The notes below the pieces were generated by a model, which searched no databases, had not been told where the DNA came from, and saw only the letters and a program-made list of their open reading frames with translations. A DNA stretch of 31,822 nucleotides from GCA-002697625 sp002697625 (lineage in GTDB: Bacteria > Bacteroidota > Bacteroidia > Flavobacteriales > BACL11). The first letter of the stretch is position 1; each line of letters starts with the position of its first letter. The position numbers and the translations under genes were made by a program. The stretch spans positions 1 through 31,822 of the forward strand of contig CAXFOB010000007.1 in NCBI GenBank assembly GCA_964004625.1, in the 5' to 3' direction. Positions 1 through 8,165 of the stretch are shown here, piece after piece.

Positions 1-537
1 TATGATCCAGGCACAGGAAATGGACTATACGGCTCACTAACTGTTTGTCAGTCAAATTGTGTTGTTCCATCTTGGGACTGTGATGGACAAGGTAATTGTT
101 ATGATCCAGGTACTGGTAATGGACAGTTTAGTAGTTTATCACAGTGTCAGTCAAGTTGTATAGTTCCTTCTTGGGATTGTGATGGACAGGGTAATTGTTA
201 TGACCCAGGCACAGGATTAGGAATATATATTTCAGTTTCAGCTTGTGAAATGGAATGTACTAATGTATCAGTTTCTGAACTAGGCTTGGAGAATTTTAAA
301 ATTTATCCAAATCCATTCAAGGATTTATTCAATATAGAGTTCACTTCTAAAATAAAACAGAGCATAGAAGTAAGAGTAGTGAACTTAGTTGGAGAGCTTA
401 TCTTTATAGAGAACTTAGAAAACTTTTTGGGCGAATACACTCATTCGTTTAACTTATCAGAATATTCAAAAGGAGTTTATTTATTAGAATTAGACACCGA
501 TAATGGTTTAGTAAACAAAAAACTAATTCTGCAATAA
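1..537 (+). CDS. Secreted Cys-rich repeat protein with T9SS type A sorting domain (3' part only)
   Basis: The reading frame is open from base 1, so the gene begins outside the window. The visible part has three copies of a 33-residue unit, starting at bases 1, 100 and 199 (exact 99-base period). Each full unit has four cysteines in the pattern WDCDGQGNCYDPGTGNG followed by CQSxC. After the repeats, the last ~80 residues form a T9SS type A sorting domain: IYPNPF near the start, a GVYLLEL strand and a terminal NKKLILQ. This domain family directs proteins through the type IX secretion system to the cell surface or outside, where the domain is removed. The cysteines probably form disulfides once exported (inference). 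The function of the missing N-terminal part is unknown. The internal ATG at 250 is not a credible start because the repeats run in frame through it. A terminator follows directly. Confidence 0.85.
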   Translation, partial: YDPGTGNGLYGSLTVCQSNCVVPSWDCDGQGNCYDPGTGNGQFSSLSQCQSSCIVPSWDCDGQGNCYDPGTGLGIYISVSACEMECTNVSVSELGLENFKIYPNPFKDLFNIEFTSKIKQSIEVRVVNLVGELIFIENLENFLGEYTHSFNLSEYSKGVYLLELDTDNGLVNKKLILQ

Positions 538-568
538 AAATTAATTTAAAAAGTTTTGTCAAACCAGA

Positions 569-600
569 AAACCCACTCAAATTGAGTGGGTTTGTTTTTT
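569..600 (+). terminator. Rho-independent terminator after the T9SS-sorted protein
   Basis: An AAACCCACTC arm (569-578) pairs with GAGTGGGTTT (584-593) around a 5-base AAATT loop, followed by the T-rich tail TTTGTTTTTT. It sits 31 bases after the stop codon. The same stem core recurs at 28411-28442. Confidence 0.85.
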
Positions 601-846
601 GAGGACAACTTTTAGTTTGACATCTTGCTGTAATTATAGAAAAAGTTATTTGTTTACAGCTTCTCATTCTTTTAATTTTCCAAAAAAGTTCGAAGCTCCA
701 CTGAGTTTTTTCTTCATCTTTCTTAAAGATTTTATGTATAATTGTAGTATGAAAAACGAATTTATACAAGATCAACTATGCAATGCTTTGTGAAAGTTCG
801 GCGGCAAAATGATGATTTAATCAATAATCTATAAATTAGATAATTC
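601..846. other. Intergenic stretch with no supported gene
   Basis: After the terminator there is no credible gene up to 847. Short open frames on both strands here are low complexity, and one runs back through the terminator hairpin. A 14-codon ORF starts at 749 (MKNEFIQDQLCNAL), ends in TGA, and is followed in frame by eight more codons to a TAA. It could be a gene relic, but I do not recognise it. Confidence 0.5.
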
Positions 847-1581
847 ATGATGAATATAAACATAAGTCAATTACTATCAGAATTAAAAGATTCAAATCAT
901 GAATTGCTTGCAGATAAATGGAATTATTATCAAGAATGGAATGATTCCATTTTTCTTCATTTTGAAATACCATATGATTTATTAATAGATTTGATTCCAT
1001 TAGGATTAGAACTTGACAGCTTTAATGAAAAGTACTATGTTTCCTTAGTTGCATTTACTATGAACGAATTATATCCTAAAAATTTATTTCCTTTAGATTA
1101 TATATCTAATTTTCATGAAATAAATATTAGAACATATGTCAAAAAGAATAATAAGTATGGAGTATATTTTATAAATATTGAAGCTGAAAAGAAATTATCA
1201 TCTTGTGTTGCTAAAATTTTATCAAAACTACCATATGAACCCTCAGAAATTATAAGAAAACCAAATAATTACAGGTCATTAAATCATAGAAAGAAACTAG
1301 AGTTAGATATTGATTACAATATTCATGATAGAGTGATTAAAAAAAGGGATTTAGATATTTGGTTACTTGAGAGGTATTGCTTGTTTTATGTAAAAAGCTC
1401 TAAAATATTTAGATATGACATTTATCATAAGCCTTGGTCAATTCAAGCTTTAGAATTAATTAGAATGAAAATTAAATATAGATTTGGGAATGTTATTTTA
1501 AATTCTGATAATCTAGCTAGTTTTCATTACTCAAAAGGTGTTCATGTTTTGTCTTGGCCTAGAGTAAACATGAGTTATTAG
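847..1581 (+). CDS. DUF2071 / YqjF-like family protein
   Basis: This 244-residue protein matches the pattern of the DUF2071 family (YqjF-like, distantly related in fold to acetoacetate decarboxylase). Recognisable segments are FLHFEIPYDLLIDLIPLGLELDSF near residue 35, YYVSLVAFTMNE, then NFHEINIRTYV, the GVYFINIEAE stretch and LPYEP. Those central motifs occur in the same order in family members. The biochemical role of the family is not established, and no catalytic residues can be assigned. It has no signal peptide or membrane span, so it is probably cytoplasmic. Translation can begin at ATG 847 or at the adjacent ATG 850. It is flanked by a terminator region upstream and a convergent lipoprotein gene downstream, so it is probably transcribed alone. 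Confidence 0.75.
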   Translation: MMNINISQLLSELKDSNHELLADKWNYYQEWNDSIFLHFEIPYDLLIDLIPLGLELDSFNEKYYVSLVAFTMNELYPKNLFPLDYISNFHEINIRTYVKKNNKYGVYFINIEAEKKLSSCVAKILSKLPYEPSEIIRKPNNYRSLNHRKKLELDIDYNIHDRVIKKRDLDIWLLERYCLFYVKSSKIFRYDIYHKPWSIQALELIRMKIKYRFGNVILNSDNLASFHYSKGVHVLSWPRVNMSY

Positions 1582-1622
1582 TTTATGTAATCTGTATTCT
1601 TATAAAATAATTCGATGTTTTT

Positions 1623-2573
1623 TTAACCTGCTGCAAAAAATCCCATTCTAGTTAAATCATTCGAGTTTTTTATCCATCCCTCTTGATCAGAAACCTTGAT
1701 TTTAATCCAATCTCCAGGCAGTGTGTTTGATGGTGATATTTTTTTAACAGCCATGTAGATTAAAGTAACTTTTGTATTTGGTTTCAAAGTTAGATTAGTA
1801 GTAGCTGAAGGTTTGTCACCAAATGGATCAATGGTCATCTCTATTTCACAAAACTTGGGGGTAGAGCTGATAGCATCTTTTATCTTTAAAAAATAAAAGT
1901 CATTTTTATACAGAATCTTTGAAGTATCTACTTCTATTTCTAATTTGTCTTTCTTTTCAGTTAGTTTATATGGTAACTCATAAGCAAAATACCCCTGCCA
2001 ACCTATTCCATTAATAACTCCATTTTTGGTGATAAACTCCCCTCTTATTGAGTTTACTTTAGACTTTTTGATGCTGTGTTCTTGAAATTGAATTAATGCA
2101 ATTGTGTGATCCCCTGGAGCACATGGAGCACAATCAAAATTAATTTGTATCAATGATTTTTCCTGATCAGAACTTATCGTAGAAACAACAATTGAATTAT
2201 AGGCTTCTGGATAATCCCCATCTAACAAAAGATCTTCTTTAAAAAACTCATTTTTTAAAATACCATTCTTAACAATAGATAAACTTTTTGTTGTCCACGC
2301 GTGGTTTAGTGTGTCAAGACATGATAGGTTTTCATAAAGTTGATAGTTTGTATTTCTAATATTAATAGATTTAATTAAATTACTTCTTTCTTGACTTCTG
2401 TCACTACCATAAGATCTAATGCTTAAAATATTAGGAAAAATTTCTTCATGAAGATTTGTTGACTCTTCAATGGAGTCAACCACGTCATTTTTACTTTGAA
2501 AGTTGTTATTTTTTCTATTTTCATTACATCCGAAAGTAATTACTAATACTAATATTGAGATTACATTTTTCAT
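1623..2573 (-). CDS. Lipoprotein with C-terminal SH3-like domain
   Basis: The 316-residue product begins with a lipoprotein signal peptide, MKNVISILVLVITFGC, with Cys16 the predicted lipidated residue. The last ~60 residues (NTKVTLIYMAVKKI...LPGDWIKIKVSDQEGWIKNS) resemble a bacterial SH3 domain of the kind found in envelope proteins: a short beta-rich unit with a W-I-K-I-K...GWI core. The middle part has no family I recognise, but carries a CAPCAPGDH segment with two close cysteines. Export to the periplasm or outer membrane is inferred from the signal; the function is unknown. A TATGTTTG box lies only four bases before the ATG, suggesting a leaderless or near-leaderless mRNA. The gene converges with the DUF2071 gene. 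Confidence 0.7.
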   Translation of the reverse strand: MKNVISILVLVITFGCNENRKNNNFQSKNDVVDSIEESTNLHEEIFPNILSIRSYGSDRSQERSNLIKSINIRNTNYQLYENLSCLDTLNHAWTTKSLSIVKNGILKNEFFKEDLLLDGDYPEAYNSIVVSTISSDQEKSLIQINFDCAPCAPGDHTIALIQFQEHSIKKSKVNSIRGEFITKNGVINGIGWQGYFAYELPYKLTEKKDKLEIEVDTSKILYKNDFYFLKIKDAISSTPKFCEIEMTIDPFGDKPSATTNLTLKPNTKVTLIYMAVKKISPSNTLPGDWIKIKVSDQEGWIKNSNDLTRMGFFAAG

Positions 2574-2577
2574 GTTC

Positions 2578-2585
2578 CAAACATA
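2578..2585 (-). promoter_or_regulatory. -7 box TATGTTTG of the SH3-like lipoprotein gene
   Basis: A perfect match to the Bacteroidota -7 consensus TAnnTTTG on the minus strand, four bases upstream of the start codon. No TTG was found at the expected -33 spacing. Confidence 0.45.
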
Positions 2586-2702
2586 AACAATCCAACAGAG
2601 ATATTATGTGTCTTGAATTTTAAATTAGGTCTATGTGCTTAAAGTATTCTAAAAAAGAAGAGTAAGTTGGGAAACTTGCTCTTTTTACCTATTTTTGAGC
2701 GA

Positions 2703-3479
2703 ATGAAAAATATTTTAAATATTTCCCTAATTCAGTCTACTATCTATTGGAAGGATGTAGATGCAAATCTAAATCATTTTAAAAGATTAATTTCTAATAC
2801 TGAGAAAACAGACATTATACTTCTGCCTGAAATGTTTAACACTGCATTTTGTCCTGAATACAATTTTTTATCAGAATCGATGGATGGGAAAACAGTTAAT
2901 TGGATGAAAGATCTTTGCAAAAAGAAGCAGTGTTCTGTAGTAGGAACGCTAATGATAAAAGAAGGTGAGAAAGTGTATAATCGTTTAGTTTGGGTATCAA
3001 AAAGTGGAAAAATCTACACTTATGACAAGTATCATCTATTCACTTTAACTAAAGAAGGAAAGTATTTAGAAAAAGGTATTAATCGCTTAATTGTTGAAGA
3101 AGAAGGATGGAAAATATGTCCTCTTATCTGTTATGATTTACGATTTCCAGTCTTTAGTAGAAACAATGTTGATTATGATCTCCTAATTTATCTTGCCAAC
3201 TGGCCCATAAAAAGAATTGAGGCTTGGGATACACTTTTAAAAGCACGTTCCATAGAAAACCAGTGCTATACTATAGGGGTAAATAGAGTAGGTGAAGATG
3301 GAAACGGAATCCTCTTTAACGGTCACACAAAGGTATTTGATGCTTTTGGAAAGGAATTACTTTCTTCTTTAGAAAACAAAGAGGAAGTTTTGCAAATTAA
3401 AATTAATTTAGACGATCTAAAACTAAAAAGAAGACAAATGAACTTCTTAGAAGATAGAGATGGTTTTACTCTTTTGTAA
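2703..3479 (+). CDS. yafV: Omega-amidase, carbon-nitrogen hydrolase (nitrilase superfamily), YafV type
   Basis: The 258-residue protein has the full nitrilase-superfamily triad: Glu43 (LLPEMFNTAF), Lys109 (YDKYHLF) and Cys143 (CPLICYDLRFPV). The motifs and length match YafV/omega-amidase proteins (E. coli YafV is ~256 residues), which hydrolyse alpha-ketoglutaramate or alpha-ketosuccinamate to the keto acid and ammonia, linked to glutamine transaminase and methionine salvage. The substrate is inferred from the subfamily, not proved. I chose ATG 2703; an in-frame TTG at 2667 would add 12 residues (MGNLLFLPIFER) that do not fit the family. It is cytoplasmic, with no signal peptide. Its 3' end overlaps the convergent lipoprotein gene by 14 bases. 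Confidence 0.88.
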   Translation: MKNILNISLIQSTIYWKDVDANLNHFKRLISNTEKTDIILLPEMFNTAFCPEYNFLSESMDGKTVNWMKDLCKKKQCSVVGTLMIKEGEKVYNRLVWVSKSGKIYTYDKYHLFTLTKEGKYLEKGINRLIVEEEGWKICPLICYDLRFPVFSRNNVDYDLLIYLANWPIKRIEAWDTLLKARSIENQCYTIGVNRVGEDGNGILFNGHTKVFDAFGKELLSSLENKEEVLQIKINLDDLKLKRRQMNFLEDRDGFTLL

Positions 3480-4503
3480 TCCAACTTAGCTCTAAATCCC
3501 AATTTTCTCTAATAGTTATTTTTTCGGGATAATAGCACATTCTTTCCGCCTGTTTTTTTTCTGTAAAATTACCCGTGTCCCAATATCCATTTCCATTTTC
3601 ATCATGAAATGCTCTTAAGGTATATTCTCCAGTAGCAATATTTTTTAAATTAAAATTTCTTGTATTTTCAAACTGTTCTTGAAGGATGACTGTTTTGCCT
3701 TTCAATAATTGAACAATTACAACGTCACTAAGGTCCGTTTTTAAGGTTAAACGTCCTCCTTTAATAATTGTTGAGTCTTTTATAATTTCTATAGAATCAA
3801 TTTTTTGTAGAGGATTAAAACTATACAGAACAATTGAAGAGTCTACTTCTATATTGATTAGATTATCGGAGAAAGATGTTAATTCCTCTTCATGATAGAT
3901 ATAATCACTTCCAGAAAGCGATCCTATTTGATATTTTCCAAGTTTAATATTATCCTTAAATTTAGCAATTCCATTTTCATTTGTTTTACTAATATAGCTT
4001 GGTAAAACATTGAAAATTTGAGAATCGGATACAGAATCATTATACAGTATTACCCAGCTATTTTTTTCTTTTTCGCCTGTAAAAGAATTGATAAGTTCTA
4101 CGTGAAAAGAATAAAGAGTGTCATCAGTGCTATTTGCAATTTGATAATCTAAACTGTTTAGAATATTTCCTTCATTTAAATCTTTAATACAATTGTCCAA
4201 GAATATCCAATTATTAGATTCTGATATGTTTTTAAAAGTTAGCTCTACAGATTTTGATTTTACATTATAATTCAAATCCTCTAGTGGAGGAGAGCTATAG
4301 AAATTACCTACAAATTGATGTTCAACAATCTTTTCATCAAAAAATAGAATGACTTTTTCTATTTGATTATTTTGTTTATTTAATATTTCTACACTATTTA
4401 TCAGTTGCGGGGGTTGAGAATCTTTTGCTCCACCAGTAGGAGGCACTATATTAGCACAACTACTAAATATTAATGTGGTTAAAATAGAAAAGTAGAGTTT
4501 CAT
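3466..4503 (-). CDS. Ig-like domain lipoprotein conserved in Bacteroidota
   Basis: The 345-residue product has a lipoprotein signal with Cys16 (LTTLIFSSC) followed by NIVPPTGGAKDSQPPQ. That start is a hallmark of a widespread Bacteroidota lipoprotein with a bacterial Ig-like domain (Big_5 type) in the next ~100 residues (VILFFDEKIV...VELTFKN). The rest looks beta-rich and includes a segment resembling a carboxypeptidase-like or SdrD-like fold (TGEYTLRAFHDENGNGYWDTG). Function is unknown; an envelope role is inferred from the signal peptide. The product ends at LSWITKE and the gene overlaps the YafV gene tail-to-tail. A TATATTTG box lies four bases before the ATG, as at the other lipoprotein gene at 2573. 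Confidence 0.82.
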   Translation of the reverse strand: MKLYFSILTTLIFSSCANIVPPTGGAKDSQPPQLINSVEILNKQNNQIEKVILFFDEKIVEHQFVGNFYSSPPLEDLNYNVKSKSVELTFKNISESNNWIFLDNCIKDLNEGNILNSLDYQIANSTDDTLYSFHVELINSFTGEKEKNSWVILYNDSVSDSQIFNVLPSYISKTNENGIAKFKDNIKLGKYQIGSLSGSDYIYHEEELTSFSDNLINIEVDSSIVLYSFNPLQKIDSIEIIKDSTIIKGGRLTLKTDLSDVVIVQLLKGKTVILQEQFENTRNFNLKNIATGEYTLRAFHDENGNGYWDTGNFTEKKQAERMCYYPEKITIRENWDLELSWITKE

Positions 4504-4507
4504 ATTG

Positions 4508-4515
4508 CAAATATA
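4508..4515 (-). promoter_or_regulatory. -7 box TATATTTG of the Ig-like lipoprotein gene
   Basis: A perfect TAnnTTTG match on the minus strand with only CAAT between it and the ATG. Transcription would start at or next to the start codon. There is no clear -33 TTG. Confidence 0.45.
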
Positions 4516-4738
4516 ACGCTATGAAATTGGAATTTGAACTATACTAACTTTAATGCCCTTAATTTTTTCATAAGAACATTATCTTGGTTGATATTACAAT
4601 GTTTACATAACTTATAAAGATATAATATAGTTAGTCATTTAATATTCGTAATTAAAAAACTCTTTCTAGAATTATTATATAGAACATTAAAAATTATAGA
4701 ACTCCTCTATATGTAGTTAATTAGGTTTTTTGACAATT

Positions 4739-6508
4739 TTACGCTTCACAGCTCACGCACTCTTTTTTCTGTTTGAATTGTTGAGCAGCATTCACACTGT
4801 GTTGGTAATATAATGATTTTAGGCCAAGTTCCCATCCTTTAATATACAGTTTATTAATTTCTTTAGGAGACATGTTTGGATGTACCATCAAATTAACAGA
4901 CTGGCCTTGGTCAATATAATTTTGCCTATTAGCAGCTTGGTAAATTATGTCCATTTGGTCAATTTCACAATATGTTTTGAAAACCTGCTTTTCGTTTTCA
5001 GATAAAAAATCTAAATGTTGAACAGAACCATCTCTGTCTCTAATACTATTCCAAACCTCTATATTATTCATGTTTTTTTCCTCCAAGAGTTTAATTAAAA
5101 AAGGGTTTTTTATTGTTGTTTTAGATTTTGCGATATCTTTTACATATATATTGGACCATATAGGTTCTATTCCTTGTGAAACCTGTCCAAGAATGAAGGC
5201 AGAAGAAGTTGTTGGAGCAATCGCATTTAGGGTTGCGTTCCTTCTTCCTGTTCCCTGAAGAACCTTAGGCTCTCCAAATTTTTTGGCTAACGCCTCTGAG
5301 GCTTCATACGACTTGTTTTTAATAAATTTGAATATTTCCGTATTTAAATAATACGCTTCTTGACTGTTAAATGCAAGCATTTTAGATTGAAGCAGTGAAT
5401 GCCAACCAAGCACGCCTAATCCAAGAGCTCTGTGTTCGGAAGCGAAACGATAAGCTCTTTGCATAAATAAAAATGTTTGTTGGTCATCAAGATCAGAAGA
5501 TTTTTTATACACATCTAGCTTCTCAATAAATTCAGATATTACCGCGTCTAAGAAATATATCATAGTTTCTACAGCATCAGTGTCTTTCCACTTATCATAA
5601 TGTAATACATTAATTGAAGATAAACAACATACAAATGACCAGTCTTCATTAGTTGGTAGCATTATTTCAGTGCATAAATTACTTGCGTTGATACTCCACT
5701 TGTTTTTTTGATATACTTCTGGAGCACCGGAGTTTGCATTATCTTTAAAAAATATATAAGGATACCCAATTTCCCCCCTTCTCTGCAGTACTTTTGCCCA
5801 AATATTTCTTTTATCTACATCTCCGTCAATCATTTCATTCATCCATTTATTAGTAACGGTTACACCGTGGGTAAGTTCTTGAATTGGGTTTCCTTCTGTG
5901 CCTATATCTAAAAATTCTAAGATGTCTTCGTGCTCTACAGGTAAATATGGAGAGAATCTCCCCCTCCTAACAGATCCCTGACTTACAACATCAACCATTG
6001 TTTCAAAAAGCTTCATTATATGAACCGCTCCAGAAGCTTCCCCATTGTTTTTTACTTGAGCCCCACGATGTCTAATATTTCCAAAATATCCAGATGTACC
6101 TCCTCCCAATTTAGACATCATACCAACTTCAGATTGAGTGAAAAGAATATTTCCCATGTCATCTGCAATATTAGAACCAAAACAGCTGATAGGCAGCCCT
6201 CTTTTTTTTCCAAAATTAGACCATACAGGAGAAGATAACGAATAAAAACCTTGTTCCATATAACTAAAAAACTTATCAGCAAAACCTTTGATTTGAAGAA
6301 TTTCTTCAGCTCTCTGAGCAATTTCTTTTATTCTCTCTTCCGGTGTAACCCCATCAGGTATGTATCCTGCAGATAAAAAATTTCTACTATGATCTGTTAA
6401 CCATTCAAAACTCGCACTCTCATTTTCTTTCAGTAAATCTTTATTTATTGCAATTGGATTGTTATCTAATTCTGGGCTTATTTTTAAATTATCTTTTGTT
6501 ATTTTCAT
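4739..6508 (-). CDS. nrdA: Ribonucleoside-diphosphate reductase alpha (catalytic) subunit, class I, without ATP-cone
   Basis: This is the catalytic subunit that reduces ribonucleotides to deoxyribonucleotides. Numbered from the MKITKDN start, it shows the redox pair Cys109 (LPISCFGS) and Cys294 (FVCCLSSIN), the active-site Asn277/Cys279/Glu281 (ASNLCTEIM), the radical-transfer tyrosines in SLYYQHSVNAA, and the C-terminal redox pair ECVSCEA. At ~589 residues it is much shorter than the usual 750-850, because the N-terminal ATP-cone that normally senses ATP/dATP is absent; that domain sits on the neighbouring NrdB. The start is either ATG 6508, one base after the nrdB stop, or ATG 6523, which overlaps nrdB. 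I prefer 6508. It is cotranscribed with nrdB. Confidence 0.95.
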   Translation of the reverse strand: MKITKDNLKISPELDNNPIAINKDLLKENESASFEWLTDHSRNFLSAGYIPDGVTPEERIKEIAQRAEEILQIKGFADKFFSYMEQGFYSLSSPVWSNFGKKRGLPISCFGSNIADDMGNILFTQSEVGMMSKLGGGTSGYFGNIRHRGAQVKNNGEASGAVHIMKLFETMVDVVSQGSVRRGRFSPYLPVEHEDILEFLDIGTEGNPIQELTHGVTVTNKWMNEMIDGDVDKRNIWAKVLQRRGEIGYPYIFFKDNANSGAPEVYQKNKWSINASNLCTEIMLPTNEDWSFVCCLSSINVLHYDKWKDTDAVETMIYFLDAVISEFIEKLDVYKKSSDLDDQQTFLFMQRAYRFASEHRALGLGVLGWHSLLQSKMLAFNSQEAYYLNTEIFKFIKNKSYEASEALAKKFGEPKVLQGTGRRNATLNAIAPTTSSAFILGQVSQGIEPIWSNIYVKDIAKSKTTIKNPFLIKLLEEKNMNNIEVWNSIRDRDGSVQHLDFLSENEKQVFKTYCEIDQMDIIYQAANRQNYIDQGQSVNLMVHPNMSPKEINKLYIKGWELGLKSLYYQHSVNAAQQFKQKKECVSCEA

Positions 6509-6509
6509 C

Positions 6510-7784
6510 TTAAAATAGGTCATCTGCTGTTATACTTTGTGTTCTTTTACTATAATTTATAGACCTTTTTACGAAAAAGTCTCCATGCTTAGTTCCTATG
6601 ATCTCGTCATTGAACCATTCTGTCTCATTAAGGATGTTTTGGTCTGTTTTGAAAACCTTATTGACACCAATACTATCAAGCGACCTGTTAAACCTGTCTT
6701 TGATAAATTCTTTTACCTGAATTTTGGGTAAAAAGTCTAATTCCCCTTCTTCAAAAATCCAATCAATTAAAGCGCTTTCTGCTCCATATGCATCAATGCA
6801 CATAGTTTGTATTCGATTTTCGTATTCTGCATCAAACCATTCAGGGTTTTCTGATTTTACTATTTTTATTAAATCAATCCCAAAATCTCCATGAATTTGT
6901 TCTTCTTTTGATGTTGCTTCAACAACATTAGAAATACCTTTTAACATATTTTTATGTTTATTAAATGCCATGATTATAAGAAATTGAGAAAAAAGAGAAA
7001 CATGCTCTATAAAAAGAGAAAATAATAAGACAGATTCTACATATTCCTTATTACTCTCACTCTTAGAGGTTACCAAAGCTCCGTCTAGATATCTCACCCT
7101 CTTCATTATAACTGGGTTTTTTTTCAGGTTTTTAAATTCTGTATTAAGCCCAAGGATTTCCAATAAATGGGAATATGCGTCAGTGTGCCTTACTTCGCTT
7201 TCAGCAAATGTAGCTCCAACTGAACCTATCTCTGGTTTTGGGATTTTATGATAAATATCACCCCAAAAACTTTTTACAGCAACTTCAATTTGTGAGATTG
7301 CTAACATTGCATTTTTTATTGCATTTTTTTCTATATCAGTTAGATGGGTTTTAAAATCTTGTATATCACTAGTAAAATTAAACTCAGAATGAATCCAATA
7401 TGAATGTCGAATAGCGTCTACATAATCATAAAGTTCTGGATATTCGTAGGGTTTTAGTGTAATTCTTCTTTCAAAAATATTTCTTTGTCGTTTTTTTGTC
7501 TGCTCGTTTCTATATAGAATATAAGCTTTGGCAGCCTTTAAATAGTCACTTTTCATTAAGGTCTGTTCGACTAAATCCTGAATTTCCTCAACATTAGGAA
7601 TATAATATGGGATGTTTTCTTTCCTTAAAAGTAAACTTGACTGTACTTGGTTAGAAATATTTTCCGCTTCATCATTGCTTCCTTCTCCTACAGATTGCAT
7701 TGCTTTCAAAATAGCTTCTGTAATTTTTTCAATAAGAAAAGGTTTTTTTAAATGGTTTCTTTTATAGATTTCTTCTATTTGCAT
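6510..7784 (-). CDS. nrdB: Ribonucleoside-diphosphate reductase beta (radical) subunit with N-terminal ATP-cone
   Basis: The 424-residue protein has two parts. Residues ~1-100 form an ATP-cone (KRNHLKKPFLIEKITEAILKAM...NVEEIQDLVEQTL...AKAYILYRNEQ), a domain normally found on the alpha subunit. The rest is a ferritin-like radical subunit with metal ligands read as Glu167, Glu197, His200, Glu260, Glu295 and His298. A tyrosine at 204 stands four residues after His200, the position of the radical Tyr122 in E. coli NrdB. The C-terminal tail ends ADDLF, as expected for binding the alpha subunit. ATP-cone NrdB proteins are known from flavobacteria such as Leeuwenhoekiella blandensis, where dATP inhibits through the beta subunit. 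The metal cofactor (Fe or Mn) cannot be read from sequence. Confidence 0.94.
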   Translation of the reverse strand: MQIEEIYKRNHLKKPFLIEKITEAILKAMQSVGEGSNDEAENISNQVQSSLLLRKENIPYYIPNVEEIQDLVEQTLMKSDYLKAAKAYILYRNEQTKKRQRNIFERRITLKPYEYPELYDYVDAIRHSYWIHSEFNFTSDIQDFKTHLTDIEKNAIKNAMLAISQIEVAVKSFWGDIYHKIPKPEIGSVGATFAESEVRHTDAYSHLLEILGLNTEFKNLKKNPVIMKRVRYLDGALVTSKSESNKEYVESVLLFSLFIEHVSLFSQFLIIMAFNKHKNMLKGISNVVEATSKEEQIHGDFGIDLIKIVKSENPEWFDAEYENRIQTMCIDAYGAESALIDWIFEEGELDFLPKIQVKEFIKDRFNRSLDSIGVNKVFKTDQNILNETEWFNDEIIGTKHGDFFVKRSINYSKRTQSITADDLF

Positions 7785-8165
7785 ATTTTGTTTCTTTTTA
7801 AAAATAATTTCAACCTAATATTACAACTAAATAAAATATCTTAAACTTTAATAGATATTTATTTTTAACAACAGTTAGTTAAAAAAACAAAAAACCGATA
7901 AAGCTTTTACTATTGTTAAGTTTGATTAAGTATTATATATTTTGTTTCTAAATTTACGTCTACAATTTTAAAAATATATTCCCTCATATTTCACACTTCT
8001 GTTTTCAATTACTAACATTTTTTTTAACAAAATGAAAGAAAAATTTAATACTAGATTAAATTAAAATTATAGATAAAGGGTAATAAATTATAAGTTGTTG
8101 AAATTCAATAAAATGAAAAAAATGATGAATTATAAAATGTATATTATTTTATTAGTTTTTAACAA
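7785..8165. other. AT-rich intergenic region upstream of nrdB
   Basis: These 381 bases lie between purQ and nrdB, both on the minus strand, so they should hold the nrd promoter and the purQ 3' end. I found no exact TAnnTTTG box on the minus strand, no NrdR-like paired boxes and no strong terminator. A short ORF at 8113 on the plus strand runs into purQ antisense and is not credible. Confidence 0.5.

Noticed and set aside
1..260. The 99-base repeats as a CRISPR array
   Set aside because: They are in-frame protein-coding repeats with no unique spacers and no cas genes.
449..793. Open frames on both strands between the T9SS protein and the DUF2071 gene
   Set aside because: The minus-strand frame runs through the terminator and the T9SS coding end; neither frame has a recognisable protein pattern or start signals.
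2667..2702. Upstream TTG start for the omega-amidase
   Set aside because: It adds 12 residues not typical of the family; ATG 2703 gives the normal length and N-terminus.
4504..4738. Possible small RNA or terminator between nrdA and the Ig-like lipoprotein gene
   Set aside because: Only weak AT-rich repeats are visible; no stem with a T-run stands out beyond chance.
5070..6321. Several 60-72 codon frames inside nrdA on other frames
   Set aside because: They are antisense or shifted shadows of a clear, intact nrdA.
4739..6508. nrdA as a truncated pseudogene because of its short length
   Set aside because: All catalytic and redox residues and both ends are present; the missing part is the ATP-cone, which is on NrdB.
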